Shown here piece after piece: positions 12,831 to 25,000 of a stretch of DNA of 64,000 bases; positions within the stretch are counted from its first letter, which is position 1, and each line of letters begins with the position of its first letter. The position numbers and the translations under genes were made by a program. The DNA is from Coprinus comatus (Eukaryota > Basidiomycota > Agaricomycetes > Agaricales > Agaricaceae), in assembly GCA_034638255.1 (NCBI GenBank), contig JAWPGT010000023.1, positions 248,001 to 312,000 of the forward strand, given 5' to 3'. The notes beneath the pieces are model-generated. The model did no database searches and had not been told where the DNA came from. It saw only the letters and a list, made by a program, of their open reading frames with translations.

Positions 12831-15800
12831 CTATGCCTCAAGGTTGGCAAACGTGAGCGGTGCAAATGCCTAGAAATGATTCGGTTCAGATCAGAATCGT
12901 GATATCGGTTACCAACGTGAACTTACATATCCACCCCCTTCGAAATGCTTGCTGTTGGCCTCTACCCAATGAAGACGGAGTGCATGTAAAAATGCGGATA
13001 AACCCTGAATTAATTAATCAGCTTGAAAATATCAAATGTATTAAGATGAAGAACTGACCTCCATGATACAAAGAACGAAGACCGTCAATGAAAACCACAC
13101 GAGGCCCATAAGACCAGTGCAATCCACCCAAACAAGGATGTTGGTCCAAGGAACTTTTCAAGGGTCATGGACCACAATACCTCAGATAATTGCGCATGTG
13201 CCAAAGAGAGAGCCCAGAGACGGAGGTATGAGGCAGTATGCGAAATACAACCGAGGCAAAACTCGATTGTATGGATCACTTGATGAATGACCACCTCACC
13301 AAAATCATGATGATCCTTAGCACACAGCGCATGCCCCATTTAGTACGCTGTTGATCATCAAAAATATGATACTTACCTCTTCTTCTGTATCTTCAACAAT
13401 AGCTCTTCCATTTCCTTCCTCCTCTCCTTCTAGAATATCATCCGAATGGTCACGTACAACACCATCCTCGTGGCCAAGGCCGACATATCCCTGTCCCTGA
13501 ATCTTTTTGGTCTCCTTCCAGATTACGTAAGGCTTGGTTATCAAAAGCCATGGCACACAGATACCGGCCAAAAATAACAAGATCGTTTGAACGGTAGATT
13601 GTCCGGGGTAGAGTTGGGTATCTGGATCGACATTACCGGGGGAAAGGAACATACTGATTAGCATGTTCAGGAGTGAAGGTGGTGCGGTGGTTGATGTAGA
13701 CCAATCGATAGACCACTTGTACAAGATACAAAGGGTTAGATAACCAAAAATAGATTGCAGGAAGATCATCTGCGGGACGAAATTAGCCCAGATGTCGAGA
13801 GGCCGTTTGAAGCGAAGGTGATTGGGTAATTGTAGACATAATGCAAACGACATCTGCAAAAGAATGTGTCAAAGAAGAACTGAATGAAGTGACCAAGTTA
13901 CTCCTTACATGTATCACACCCAATACAACTGACATTTTCATCTTGTACGAGTTTGTAAAAACGAGTGCGTTGTCTGCTCCGTGCCAACCAGGGTCTATGC
14001 CGAATGGGTATACATGTCCGTTCGAGATACCAACAACGGTATTTTGCGATTCAGGGAAGGTCCAGCCTGAATGCCAGATGTGCAGAGACTTGGAAAACAC
14101 GTCGTTATACATGAGGCCCGTGTACATCGAGAAGAATCCCATAAGGAGAATGATGTAGCGTCCACTAAGAATAGAACTTATCAGTAAAAGGCTCCACAAA
14201 CGAAGAACCGCGGACACATACTAAAAGAATTGACCAATAATCTGAGAACAACGAGTACACTTCAGTTACAGTTTTGTCTGTAAGAATAATTTAACTTACC
14301 TCGCCGAGATCGGACTTAGCCATGCGTCTTTCGTTAATAATCATATACAAAGCCGCACAAAGGATGATGAAACCATGTCCAATATCACCGAACATGACAG
14401 CGAATAGGAACGGGAACGTGACAACCGCAAAAAGTCCGGGATTTGTTTCCTCATACTTGGCAACACCATAACTGTCCATAATGGTTTGGAAAGCTTCGGT
14501 GAACTTGTTCGTCCTGATAAACGTAGGTGGAGTCTTGTGAGTCTTAAGCTCATGTAAGATGGGCGGGACATTGGTTCCCGATTCTTCCTACAGTTATTGT
14601 GTTACCCCTATTCAAATAGACAATAAAATTCAACTTACAGTTGCCTGTCTCAATGCCAATTGAATTTTGGTGATGTCCCTCGTAGGAACCCACCCTTCTG
14701 CGATCAAAGTTTTCCTCCTGACATCGTAATTGAACAAATTCAACGTCTCATAAATCAGCTTCTCCTTCTTGACAACATCTTGCCAGACAGAAAGCTTCTC
14801 TCCAACTCTAAGAAGTTCACCGCGCCTTGTTAATCCAGTGTTGTAGAGGACAGTTTGGAGATCCTCAATGCGAGCGGTAACTTCACGGAGGGCATCGGCT
14901 CGCTTATCCGCGTTTGCATCAATAGGATACAAAGTAGCACCCATTGATTCAGCAATCTTGCGAATCTTTGAAAGAAGTACATCTCCATGAGCAAAGATGA
15001 TGAAAACATTCTTTCGAGTCTCTGTTCCTGTAGCAGGATCAACAAAAGGCTCTGCGATGTCGGTTTGGTTCATGTATAAATTTCCACGAAGAACGCGCCA
15101 AAGCACTCTTTCGAATGTAGCTACACGAGTGCGATCAATAGTTCCAGCGACAAACCTGTGTTGATGTTAGTCCCCTCGCACAGGATATGAAACGCAAGTA
15201 CATACTCAAGATCAAATCCAGCATCGACAGGATTATATTGGCTCTCTTGGTCATCATGTTGCAACAAAGGAGCAGAGCTGTCATCAAACGAAGTCCTGAT
15301 GTCCGCAGAATGTCCTTGAGCCTAACAGAAAGTCGATTAGTACGTCTGTTATGAACTGCAATCCAACAAAAATACCTTGTCGAAGAAAACGGCAGTTTCT
15401 CTCAACACGTAACGCGCTTCAACCAACTGTTTCAATCTATCGGTCAAAGTATTATAATTATCATTCATGCGCGTGAGCTTAGTTTCATGCTCGGAAAGAA
15501 CCGTGTCCAACTCGTCAATAGTTTGCGCAGCACGAGGACCAACAGTAACAAGTGGGGCAGAGTCATAGAGGGGGCGAACTGGAATAGGATCGACCTCCTT
15601 TTCTATTTGAGTTGAAAAGAAACGAACACGACGAGCCATTTCGTCGATACGTCGTATTTCTCCAACAAATGAGCGTTGGAAAGGATTGACATTGGGATTA
15701 AGCTATTATCAACCTTCTCAGTAAACCCTGAATATAACAAAAACATCATTCCTTACATCCTTGAATTGAACGTCCCCTAATTCACCAAGCTCAGCTACAG

Positions 15801-15934
15801 TGTCATGCGCAACTTCGGTTGGAACGAACAGTTGCACCAGGCTCATCTGTTCCGAGCCTTGAACGAGTTCAGCATACCGTCGACGTCCAAGAAATAAGAT
15901 ACTTACGGAACAGACTTGGATAGTCGTCCGACAT
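12831..15934 (-). CDS. VPH1: V-type H+-ATPase subunit a (Vph1/Stv1 type), one frame break
   Basis: About 12 exons, about 840 residues. Exon 1 is 28 nt (MSDDYPSLF) and joins [17 protein letters not shown], the conserved N-terminus; the splice completes the family motif [12 protein letters not shown]. The soluble N-terminal half is followed by the membrane half: [24 protein letters not shown], then [20 protein letters not shown] and [18 protein letters not shown], which contains the essential arginine of the proton path. The C-terminus is built from two small exons ([18 protein letters not shown] and [12 protein letters not shown], stop at 12831). Subunit a couples ATP hydrolysis to proton flow at vacuole and Golgi membranes. 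Oddity: at about 13104-13112 the frame of the exon must shift by one base to link ...FGWIALV to ...[16 protein letters not shown]; no intron can explain it (see findings). Divergent from PFS2. Confidence 0.94.
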
Positions 15935-16138
15935 TGATTATAAAAGTGATATCACAAGTAGTAAGGGCAATAGAATCGGAGGATGCTCCGCGGTCGACTC
16001 ATCAACGCACATTATTTGTACATGTTTTTTCTCCAGTCAAGCATTGATTGCAAACAATTACAAATACGAGCTCACGATCGAGAACATTGACGAAGGTATT
16101 AGAGAGCGCAAGTGTGCATGTCATAAAGAAATACGATA
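15935..16138. promoter_or_regulatory. Shared divergent promoter, VPH1 / PFS2
   Basis: Only 204 bp separate the two start codons that face away from each other. No TATA box is obvious. Assigned from gene arrangement. Confidence 0.6.
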
Positions 16139-18589
16139 ATGTCTTCAACTCTTCCTCTCTTGCTACCTCAGAAGACATTACCACAACCACCAACTGCGCC
16201 TCATCTTGAATGGAAACCTACTCGGTACCTCGACGACCCTCAACCACCTCCTCAGGATGAGACCAAACTCCAAGAAGAAGCTCTTGCAAATGCTAGGCTC
16301 ATGATCGATGGTAAACTCATCAAGAAGACGCGTCCTCGGCGTACAGTAGACTATAACGGAGGTTTAGGTCGCTGGGCTCTTGTTCGTCCATTGAACTTGT
16401 TTGAATCCTTTGGAAACATAACAATAACATATGGTTATTAACAGCTTCGACGACTAAGACCAAATCCAGGCTTTGTCCCTTCTATTCGTCCAGCAATCCC
16501 CTACATTGTTGATGTAAGCACTATATTCATATTCGACAAAAATATATTAATTTCATTCACTTCACAGCTCCTCCCTCCCAAAGCATACCCAGACAACTGC
16601 TCAACCTCTCTCTGCACAAAATTCATCCACACATCAACCAACAAAATTCGTTATCCAGTCAACGTAGTCTTAGTCAGTTGCCACATTTTCTACACTTGTC
16701 TCTCAAAAATAAACCCTCTATTCAACCTCTCATTAGTGGACACCAGAAGGACGTCGAGTCTTAACAGGTTCCACAAGTGGCGAATTCACACTCTGGAATG
16801 GTTTAACCTTCAACTTTGAAACTATCCTTCAAGCTCACGATACAGCTATATGTGCTATGACATTCAACCATTCTGGTTCCTACTTAGCATCTTCCGATAA
16901 ATCCGGTGTTATAAAATATTTCGAACCCAATATGAACAACTTGACTGCCTGGCAAGGTTCGAATTCACGAGAAGCTATTCGAGATATCAGTTTTAGTCCA
17001 GATGATCAACGATTCGCAACGGCTAGTGATGATTCTAGCGTACGTATATGGTCATTTGCTGAAAGTCGAGTGGAAAGCATCCTTACAGGTAAGTTCCCTT
17101 CACACTCACATCAACCATATATACTCAAGTATATATACCCACTCTAAAAAGGTCATGGATGGGATGTTAAATGCTCCCAATGGCATCCAACAAAGGGGCT
17201 AATCGCTTCAGGTAGTAAAGATAACCTCGTCAAATTCTGGGATCCTCGAACAGGAACCTGCCTATCCACATTGTATGCAAATCCCCACTTTTATCAATTC
17301 CCTCTTTTGTCTTTTCCTAACCTTCCTTCAACCTTAGACACCACCATAAAAATACCATTCAAGCCTTATCCTGGTCACCCAACGGCAACCTAATAGCCAG
17401 TGCTTCACGAGACCAAACCGTTCGAGTATTCGACATCCGCGCAATGAAAGAATTCCGCGTTCTCAAAGGTCACAAAAAGGAAGTCTGCTGTACGTTTTAT
17501 CCTTACCTACTTTTCTTTACCTCTATCCATACTCACTCTACTTATCAAATACCACGATATCAAATTTCCTTTCCTCTCTCTCTCTCAACCTTCCTAAAAC
17601 AACAACAACAACAACAACAACAATAATAATAATAACGCTCAACAGCAATCGCATGGCACCCAGTCCATCCAATCCTAGTATCTGGTGGATCTGAAGGATC
17701 AATCCTTCACTGGGATCTCTCAATACCCGAAACTCCTCAAACTCAATTAACATCACCACCTCGAGCAACATTATCACAAGCACACGATTCAAACGTTTGG
17801 TCACTCGCATATCATCCTTTAGGTCATTTATTAGTAACAGCATCAAATGATCAAACTACAAGATTTTGGTCAAGAGAAAGACCAGGAGATTCTACTTCTG
17901 TATTTTCAGGTGGTGGTGAAAAACCACCTGATGTTGATATGAATAATCAAGATGATGATGATGATATTTTTGTTCCTGGTTTTGGTACTTCTGGTGGAAA
18001 TACGAGTTTTGGAGGTGGTGTATTTGGAAATGGACCTTTAGGAGGATTTGGTAATAATAACATTACCGGAGGAGGAGGAGGAGGAGGAGGAGCGAGATGG
18101 TGGGGTAAAGAAGAAGATGAAAGTATTCATAAACAAACTCAAATGAGTATGGGTACAAGTATGAACATAAACATGGAAAACGGAAATATTGGATTCGGAC
18201 GTGGCGGTGGTGGTGGTCCAAGTAATAACTATTCCGACCCAACAGATGATTTCATACCAGGTTTCGGTGCTCAACCTTCATCTTCATCAGGTCCACCACC
18301 GCTACCACCACCTCCCCAACAACAATATCAGCAACAACAACAGTATCGAGACCATTACCAAGCCGATTCATATAATAATAGCTCGGGACCGGTTATGCAA
18401 GATGAATTTGGCCGCGACATGCCATCAGGTTTACCTAATGGTAGAGATGGAGGTAACGGTAACGAACAATGGGGTGGGCGGGGCGGAGGAGGAAACGGGG
18501 GTGGGGGTGGAGGTGGAGGCGGAGGACGATCAAGTCGTTGGGGATCAAGACGTAGTGGAGGTGGCGGTGGTGGCGGTAATAGATACTAG
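16139..18589 (+). CDS. PFS2: Polyadenylation factor subunit 2 (PFS2/WDR33), WD40 protein with RGG-like tail
   Basis: About eight exons. The N-terminus has the family-specific block [23 protein letters not shown], followed by seven WD40 repeats: [120 protein letters not shown] and [20 protein letters not shown]. Pfs2/WDR33 is the scaffold of the cleavage and polyadenylation factor and contacts the AAUAAA signal. The last exon adds about 215 residues of Asp, Gly, Gln and Pro low complexity ending in [19 protein letters not shown]; such Gly/Arg tails bind RNA and are known in WDR33. Intron 1 starts after GGLGRWAL. One intron contains a CAA/TAA microsatellite directly before its acceptor. Confidence 0.95.
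17598..17635 (+). repeat. AAC/AAT trinucleotide microsatellite in a PFS2 intron
   Basis: About eight AAC units followed by four AAT units, lying between a CT-rich intron body and the CAACAG acceptor of the intron before the SIAWHP exon. Being intronic, it does not encode polyglutamine or polyasparagine. Confidence 0.9.
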
Positions 18590-19522
18590 ATATTGTTACT
18601 TAGTACTACCAATTTTTGTTGTTATCACTATATATATATATGAAACAACTTTTACTCGTAATTAAATGTTTCACCTTCATTTCGATGTGTCCGTTTCGTC
18701 TTGTGTTACACATTATGCATCAATCAAAGTCTTAAAAATAACCATAAGAACAAGCGCAACATCCAAATATCATTATATCATGTATCATGACATAAAAAAA
18801 CGTTGATGAGTTCATCTACTTTGAACTATTTACAAAGCTATTGTTACAAAAGAAAAACATTTAAGACTCGTTAAATAAATAAACATGATAAAATGCGAAG
18901 TAAACACCGCCCCGCAATCCTTAGCAATCAACCCAAAAAATCCTGAATTTTTTAAAAAGTTATTGACAAAGGAATTTAAAATGGTTCATGGAAGGGAGGA
19001 TCGGAAGCACATCGCAAACTGTTGACGATGCAATGTAAGATGATAGGAAATAAATGAAAATTGGAGAATGGAGAACGGAATGTCAAGGTCCAAGGAATTC
19101 GGATGGTCGTACAGTATATTGGGATGAGGAGGGAGGGGGGAGATATAAGACATAACAAGATGCTTAGCGTATATCTATAGCGTGTAATGATCGACAGGGT
19201 TTAAGGAGAAGACGATTTGAGGCAACCGAAAGGGAGGGTATTATGAAGGATATCTGTTTGTCAGAGACAAAGAAACCAAGAAGGCGGGGATAGGAATTTG
19301 GGGGTATATCGGTTGTTTCTGGTCGTCCCATAAATAAATAGAACCAACAGGCATTCCAAACGTCGAACAAAAAAAAAGAGATCAAGATGAATGGAACATG
19401 AGAAAAAAGAGGCACCACCAAAACACCTATGATGGAATTGACGGGGGAAAGTAAATGGAATTTGGATACGGCGATTATCGCGCACAACAGTGTGAAGACA
19501 GTGCTGGAACCTGATGGCGTCT
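18590..19522. other. Intergenic, convergent gene ends
   Basis: Between the stop codons of PFS2 and of the CBM21 gene. It contains AT-rich 3-prime flanks with short TATA and A-runs (18630-18960) and a purine-rich stretch. The overlapping minus-strand frames at 19164-19526 look like 3-prime untranslated sequence. No gene recognised. Confidence 0.5.
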
Positions 19523-22087
19523 TCAAAATGACGGTGCAAAAGCCAACGTATCGACCTTCAACCTGTCATCCAAAGTCGGCGTTGTTGCTCTCGAGCTGCC
19601 ACAAACAGTAGATGAGTCATCCGCATCACCTATTGTTGTTTTGAGATCGGCCATTCCGATAAGGAATTCACGACGTTGGACCGCTGTGGGGACTTGTTGT
19701 GGCCTTGCATCCTGTGTTGGGTTAATCACTTTCCCAGATTCCTGAATGCCTGAAGAACCAGTGAAAAAGCAGAATCTAAATGTTGAAAGTTAGAATGATA
19801 AGAGGTGAATAGCGAGACTTCCAGCTTACTTGTTCAAAAATTGTCTGTAGTCTGTTGCTGGGCTAGCTGACGGGGAGACCTGACCAACGAAACCAGAGTT
19901 AAACCCATTAACAAAACCACCCCTATGACCATCACCTTCGACAGGAGGAAGGGATGCTTTCAAAAACGGTTCCGTAGGAGAAGGCGAGGCAGATGAGGTT
20001 GGGGTAGTCAGGCTAGAAGTCGATTCGCTATCTCCACTAGATTCCGAAAGACCCGTATGGTTCCGGATAAAGCCTGGATCGAAGGAACTCGAAGACAAGA
20101 TATCCGAATTCGGATCTAAACCACGGATGAAATCCATACCAAACGAAGCGGACGATGATGATGAGAACGAATCACTGGACGAGAGTGGTGGGAATGAATG
20201 ATGTCTGTAGGTAGTCCCAAATGAAGGCGTGATTGGTGTCATATTAAGGGGCAAAAGCTTGGGAGTAGGCGATCCAGGCGGAGTTCTCTTCACCAAACTA
20301 CCAAGCCCAATAGATGACCCAGTGTCTGAGTGACCCCTGATGTGATTTCTCGTAGACACTGAAGAAGAGCCAACAACGTTAGAACGGATCGGAGGAGCAA
20401 ATAACAGCTTTTCGGAATCGTCGTGGTCGCGGGGTGAGGGTAAAGACTGTCCCAAGGGAGGTAGGGCCAAAGCAGCGGGACGTTTAATGGAAGTCATCTT
20501 TTCAGGCCACGGAATCGAACTAGGCGGGGGGGCAAAGGTTGAGTTTTGATCGCTCTGCACACGAGGTGGGGATTGAGAAATTGAGTTCTGGAAAAGCAAT
20601 CCATCTGAGGGCTTCCAAGTGTTAGTATCGCGAAGTGATTTCTCAAAATCATATCTCGAAGCCAACGATACACTTGACTTGAAGCATGGTGGGTCCACCT
20701 TTGAGCCGACCATAGGGGATTTCTTCTGCGAAAGATTGGCATCCTCCGTAGCCCCGCCAAGGGCAACTTTTTCCAACCTGTTCCTCAGGTTATCCACATC
20801 GCTCGCATCTTCATCATCCGATTTTCTAAGGTCACGGATAATCCTAGCTTTTGTGAAAGTAGCAACGTAGTTCTGTTCGTTGTTGTTGTCCCAGTACTCC
20901 TGCCCGGCTACATTGTACCGAATAGCCATTATGAACGTCTTTCCTTCAATGCGAGCTAGTAGGTCATTCAACCGGATACTGAAAGAGAAACAGTCGAACT
21001 CCGAGTTGATTGTTTCTGTGTACCGAGAAGTGACTTCGCTAGTTGTTTGCCAAGAATCGAAAGTAAAGCGAACGACAACCTTCTTCTCGAATGCGATATT
21101 TCGTACGCGAACTTTCCCGAGTATGCTTGTGCCATCAAAGTTGAGATAGTATTGGTCCAACTTGACATTGGCGATCCTATCAGGACGGGAAGGAGTGTTA
21201 AGGGGACGCATGACTAGCTTCTTCTTCGACCGTTTGACGTCGTCGTCGTCGCCATAGATAAAGTTAGGAAAGTCGCTATCTGTACCGCTCGTATCTTCTG
21301 TAGGACTACCATCGCGAGAGACAGCCAGTGGTTTTTGTTCTGCCAGGAATAGCTTTACGTGCTCCAGTTTGGTGTCGAAGTGGACAGCCTTTTGGGTTGG
21401 TGTAGCCGGTTCACTTCGACTTGACGAGCCAATTGTGACGACAGAGAGATTCACGGAGGAGGATCGCGAAGTCTTTAAAGATGGTTTGACAGGCTGACCG
21501 GACTTCTTGCGTATGAGCCGCGGTACTTCAAGGCTTTTACTTTCTGGAGCGGGTGCTGACTTGGAACCACTTGTAGCAGCACAGCGCGTGTCGTGAGGAT
21601 GAGAATCAGATAGCATATGAGAACGCATGGTCTCGAGACTAAGGCGAAGCATCCCCGGGGCGTACATCAAAGGACGTGGTGCTGCAACAGCAGTCGTCCT
21701 ATCTCCCATTTGAGTGACATGTGAGCGAGTTGAAGTCCCATCACATTTCTTGAGCGAGGAAGGCAACGAGGACTCTGTCTGAGGTGGGCTCGAAGCTCCC
21801 GTGCGAACACCTCTGACTCTCCGCCTTCGGACCTTGCCAGTTATCCTTGAACCACTATCCGAACCAGTAGAAGAATAAGAGTTCGAGTCAGAGTCGGGTG
21901 CATGTTGTCTTGCGGGTGGAATGCATTGTTGTGGTGCAAAATGAGCAGGGATACTTTGAGAACGAGTTGTGCGACGTGGAATCACTGGAAGAGGTGCTCC
22001 CGCCAAGTTGGCGTCCCGAGAGAAACGGGAATCCGCCGGGGAGGACATTCTGCTCTTTTGCTGCTGAACAGTAATCGTCGCAATCAT
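19523..22087 (-). CDS. CBM21 protein, putative PP1 glycogen-targeting regulatory subunit (Gac1-like)
   Basis: Two coding exons joined by a 54-nt intron (19776-19829): the first ends YRQFLN and the splice makes KFCFFTGSSG, continuing to FAPSF and the stop at 19523. About 835 residues. A CBM21 domain spans roughly residues 330-440 (VKLDQYYLNFDGTSILGKVR, then VVRFTFDSWQT and FIMAIRYNVAGQEYWDNNN), with the W-D-N-N-N glycogen-binding end typical of yeast Gac1, Pig1/2 and mammalian PPP1R3 proteins. Upstream is KAVHFD, an RVxF-like docking motif for the PP1 catalytic subunit, placed as in that family. The rest is Ser/Pro-rich and disordered. Expected role: bring PP1 to glycogen and activate glycogen synthase. 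The first in-frame ATG is at 22087; a second ATG at 22048 follows a possible CAG splice acceptor and could be the true start. Confidence 0.85.
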
Positions 22088-25000
22088 CAAGGCGGTTTAA
22101 TTACAAGACTGGGCTGAAGGGAAGCATTAAGTAGCGGTCAACCGCGGGGATTATACTAGACACTCACATATTTAAATCGGACCGGTGGGCTGATAGTCAA
22201 AGCGGCCGTGCGCTGTTGTCTAAAATCGTGGTCTAAAAGTGCGACACGCAAAGTAACAGTTTTCCAACGAAGTCCGGGTCCAGAAAGGGGGCACTGCCTA
22301 GAGAAGAGACATAGTGGTAGAAGAGGAGAGTATAAGAATGAAACGGATAATAGAAACGGTAGCAAGGATACAGACTGGAGGATTTTTGAAACGCGGATAA
22401 AATAGACGTTTCAAAATACGCGGGCTTTAACGTTCAAACGATTTAAGTAAAGGAGGGTGGTACCTAGTGATGATATCAGCGGTGCAACGGTGACGACGAC
22501 GACTGGACCAACCTGGGAGAGGGGATGGGTGGTGATAGTAGCTGGACAAGAGTATTGAGAGCTCAGACTCGGGTCATTTAGCCAGGAGGGCGAGACAGAG
22601 ACAAGGGATGTGCAGCATTATTTATCTACTCCAACCCAGATCTTGCCAAGACCAGATATGTCAACATACCCATTTGAGGTTTGACCTCTTCGGCTGCACG
22701 TGCTCTTCTCCCCTCACAAACATCGCGTCACCTGCTGCCCACAGCCATTAATGTTCAACCGCCTATCACACCACTTTTAGATTGTAATTACCTATCCAAT
22801 GACTCTCCCAGGCTCCGCACTGAAGTCATCGCTGATGGAATCTCTAGCCTTTCTCTCGCCATTCTAGGCTCGCTTCCTACATTGCCGCTTCCTACCCGCA
22901 TTCTGCCTTAAATAAACACTATTTTTACGCTGCTCATGATAAATCTTAATCATTCCCCAGCCAGTGAAACTGAGCAACCGGTAACACAAATATTAATCAC
23001 TTAGTCCTGTTTCTAACGCTTAAATAATCTGTAAATCTACCCCTGTGAAAGTTGCAGCCTGTTCTATTATGCTTACCCCGTGCGTAAGTGAAGATTCCTA
23101 GTGACCTCAATGTTTACCTGTTAGAAAGCTTGCCGTCCGAACTGTGCGGGCCATCCTAAAATACCCAAAAACCATTTCTACCAATCCTTGTTACTTGCAA
23201 CTGCTCTTCGCTGCGTCATCTCCTGTCTCATACACATCGTCATGTTAGTAGGTGGACTATTTTTATACTTAGCGCGTTTCACACCTCTTCCCCACACTAA
23301 TAATGAGAAATTGAGATGAAACAATACAATAAAAACAAACAGCCTTTCAACGTTCACCAAGTCTCATTTATCTTTGGAAAGGTGCTGCACTATACGCTGC
23401 ACCACACACATGCAATCGGCCAGTGAAGCCCGGGGTATCATCAGGGTATGGACACAGTTATGTTGGTCATGTCAACTTAAACAGGAACAATTTCCGGTAA
23501 CTCCTGAAAATGATGCCAAGTTCCTAAGAAGGAAAGAAGGTTTCTACAAATTGCCTTGTTTTGCCACCTCGATCGAACTCGTCTCTCAAAAAACAGACAA
23601 AACCGCGCTTCTGCATTATAGGGTGGCTGTCAAAGTATTTCTTCCGCCGATTGGTCAAAATATTTTCCATCCTAATCTACGTGCATGCATTTAACAATTA
23701 CTCTTTCAAGAAATGTTGCACCTGCTTATGACGACCGTATTCGACGAATGCTTCGGAAATGAACGCGGATCATATACGTACTAGCACTGCTGTGTTCCTT
23801 ATGCGCCGCCTATCACAAATTACTTAGCTTACATTCCACCCAAAAGGCACTCGGTAAGCAGACTCCCCTTACTGGCGGTTAACCTCCAAGCGTAGTCTGC
23901 ACCAGGTAATATAAGTATCAGTTCTCTTCTATCTTTCATTGGGAGCGTTCGAATACCAACCCATTGGCATGTACTACCAAAAACGCTCTCCGCTTTACAG
24001 CGACTACGTTCGACAAAGACAAAGGACAGGTCCGGATCTAGTTTAATATACTGTCACTCATCATTCTGCAGCTCATGCTCTGTTACAGAGATAATCCTCC
24101 GTTGAGTTAGCAATACAACTCTTGCCTTTGCTCTCACTGTTTGCCCCAACCGGCAATCAACCTATCAATCGATCAGGTCGTAGTTGTTCTCGCTACACCT
24201 ATTCATCCACTTCTGACCACTCCGCGGCTGAATCTATGATACGACGCTGGCCGCAGGGACAAATCAGGGTAATTATATATGTATTGTATTCCTAACAAAT
24301 AACGGCACCGGTGGCGGGATTTCACAAAAACTCTCTTTCACTGAATTTCTCTTTGAAATCACGTTCGGCGGAGCATATAGTCCCAATGTAATCCTTCAAT
24401 CCCCGTCACCTCTTGAATACATAAAACCATCAAGTGTCGTAAATCCATTGAGCCCTCCCATACCTATACTATACACACTGCACAATCTCCCAGCACAATG
24501 AGAATGGTAAACAACATAAAAAGAGTTACACCGTCCCTTTCATCAAACGAACAAACTCTGATAACCCTATAATTTGATTGTTTTCCAAGTACCGACTACA
24601 AAGAGGTGGTAGGTATTCGTCAAGTAGCACACACGTTCCTCTCATCCCTGCACGATCCGAGGATTAGCGCGGAACGAACATACTTTTTCAAATTATCATA
24701 TTCTCAAGGTTTTTGGCATCATCGTCACCAACGCATGTCACCTACCTTATCGGATCCATAATCCATCTGATCCTGATATTAGCATAGTAATTCTAATGGT
24801 AAGTCTACCTAGGACAAGCATGGATGCGCTGATTAGGAGATATGTATATTATAACCCTGAGCGCTATAATCATTATCACCGGAGGATCCTTAATGACGAA
24901 TTTACCCTGCAAATAAAGTGGCTTGTGGCGGCATTAAAGAGCATTAAGCATATCTGTGACCCTGATATATCTGAGCCTAAACTTCTGAATCCTGATAACG

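Noticed and set aside
23940..23990. GTTCGAATACC as a tRNA T-loop
   Set aside because: No matching acceptor stem or D-arm could be folded around it by eye.
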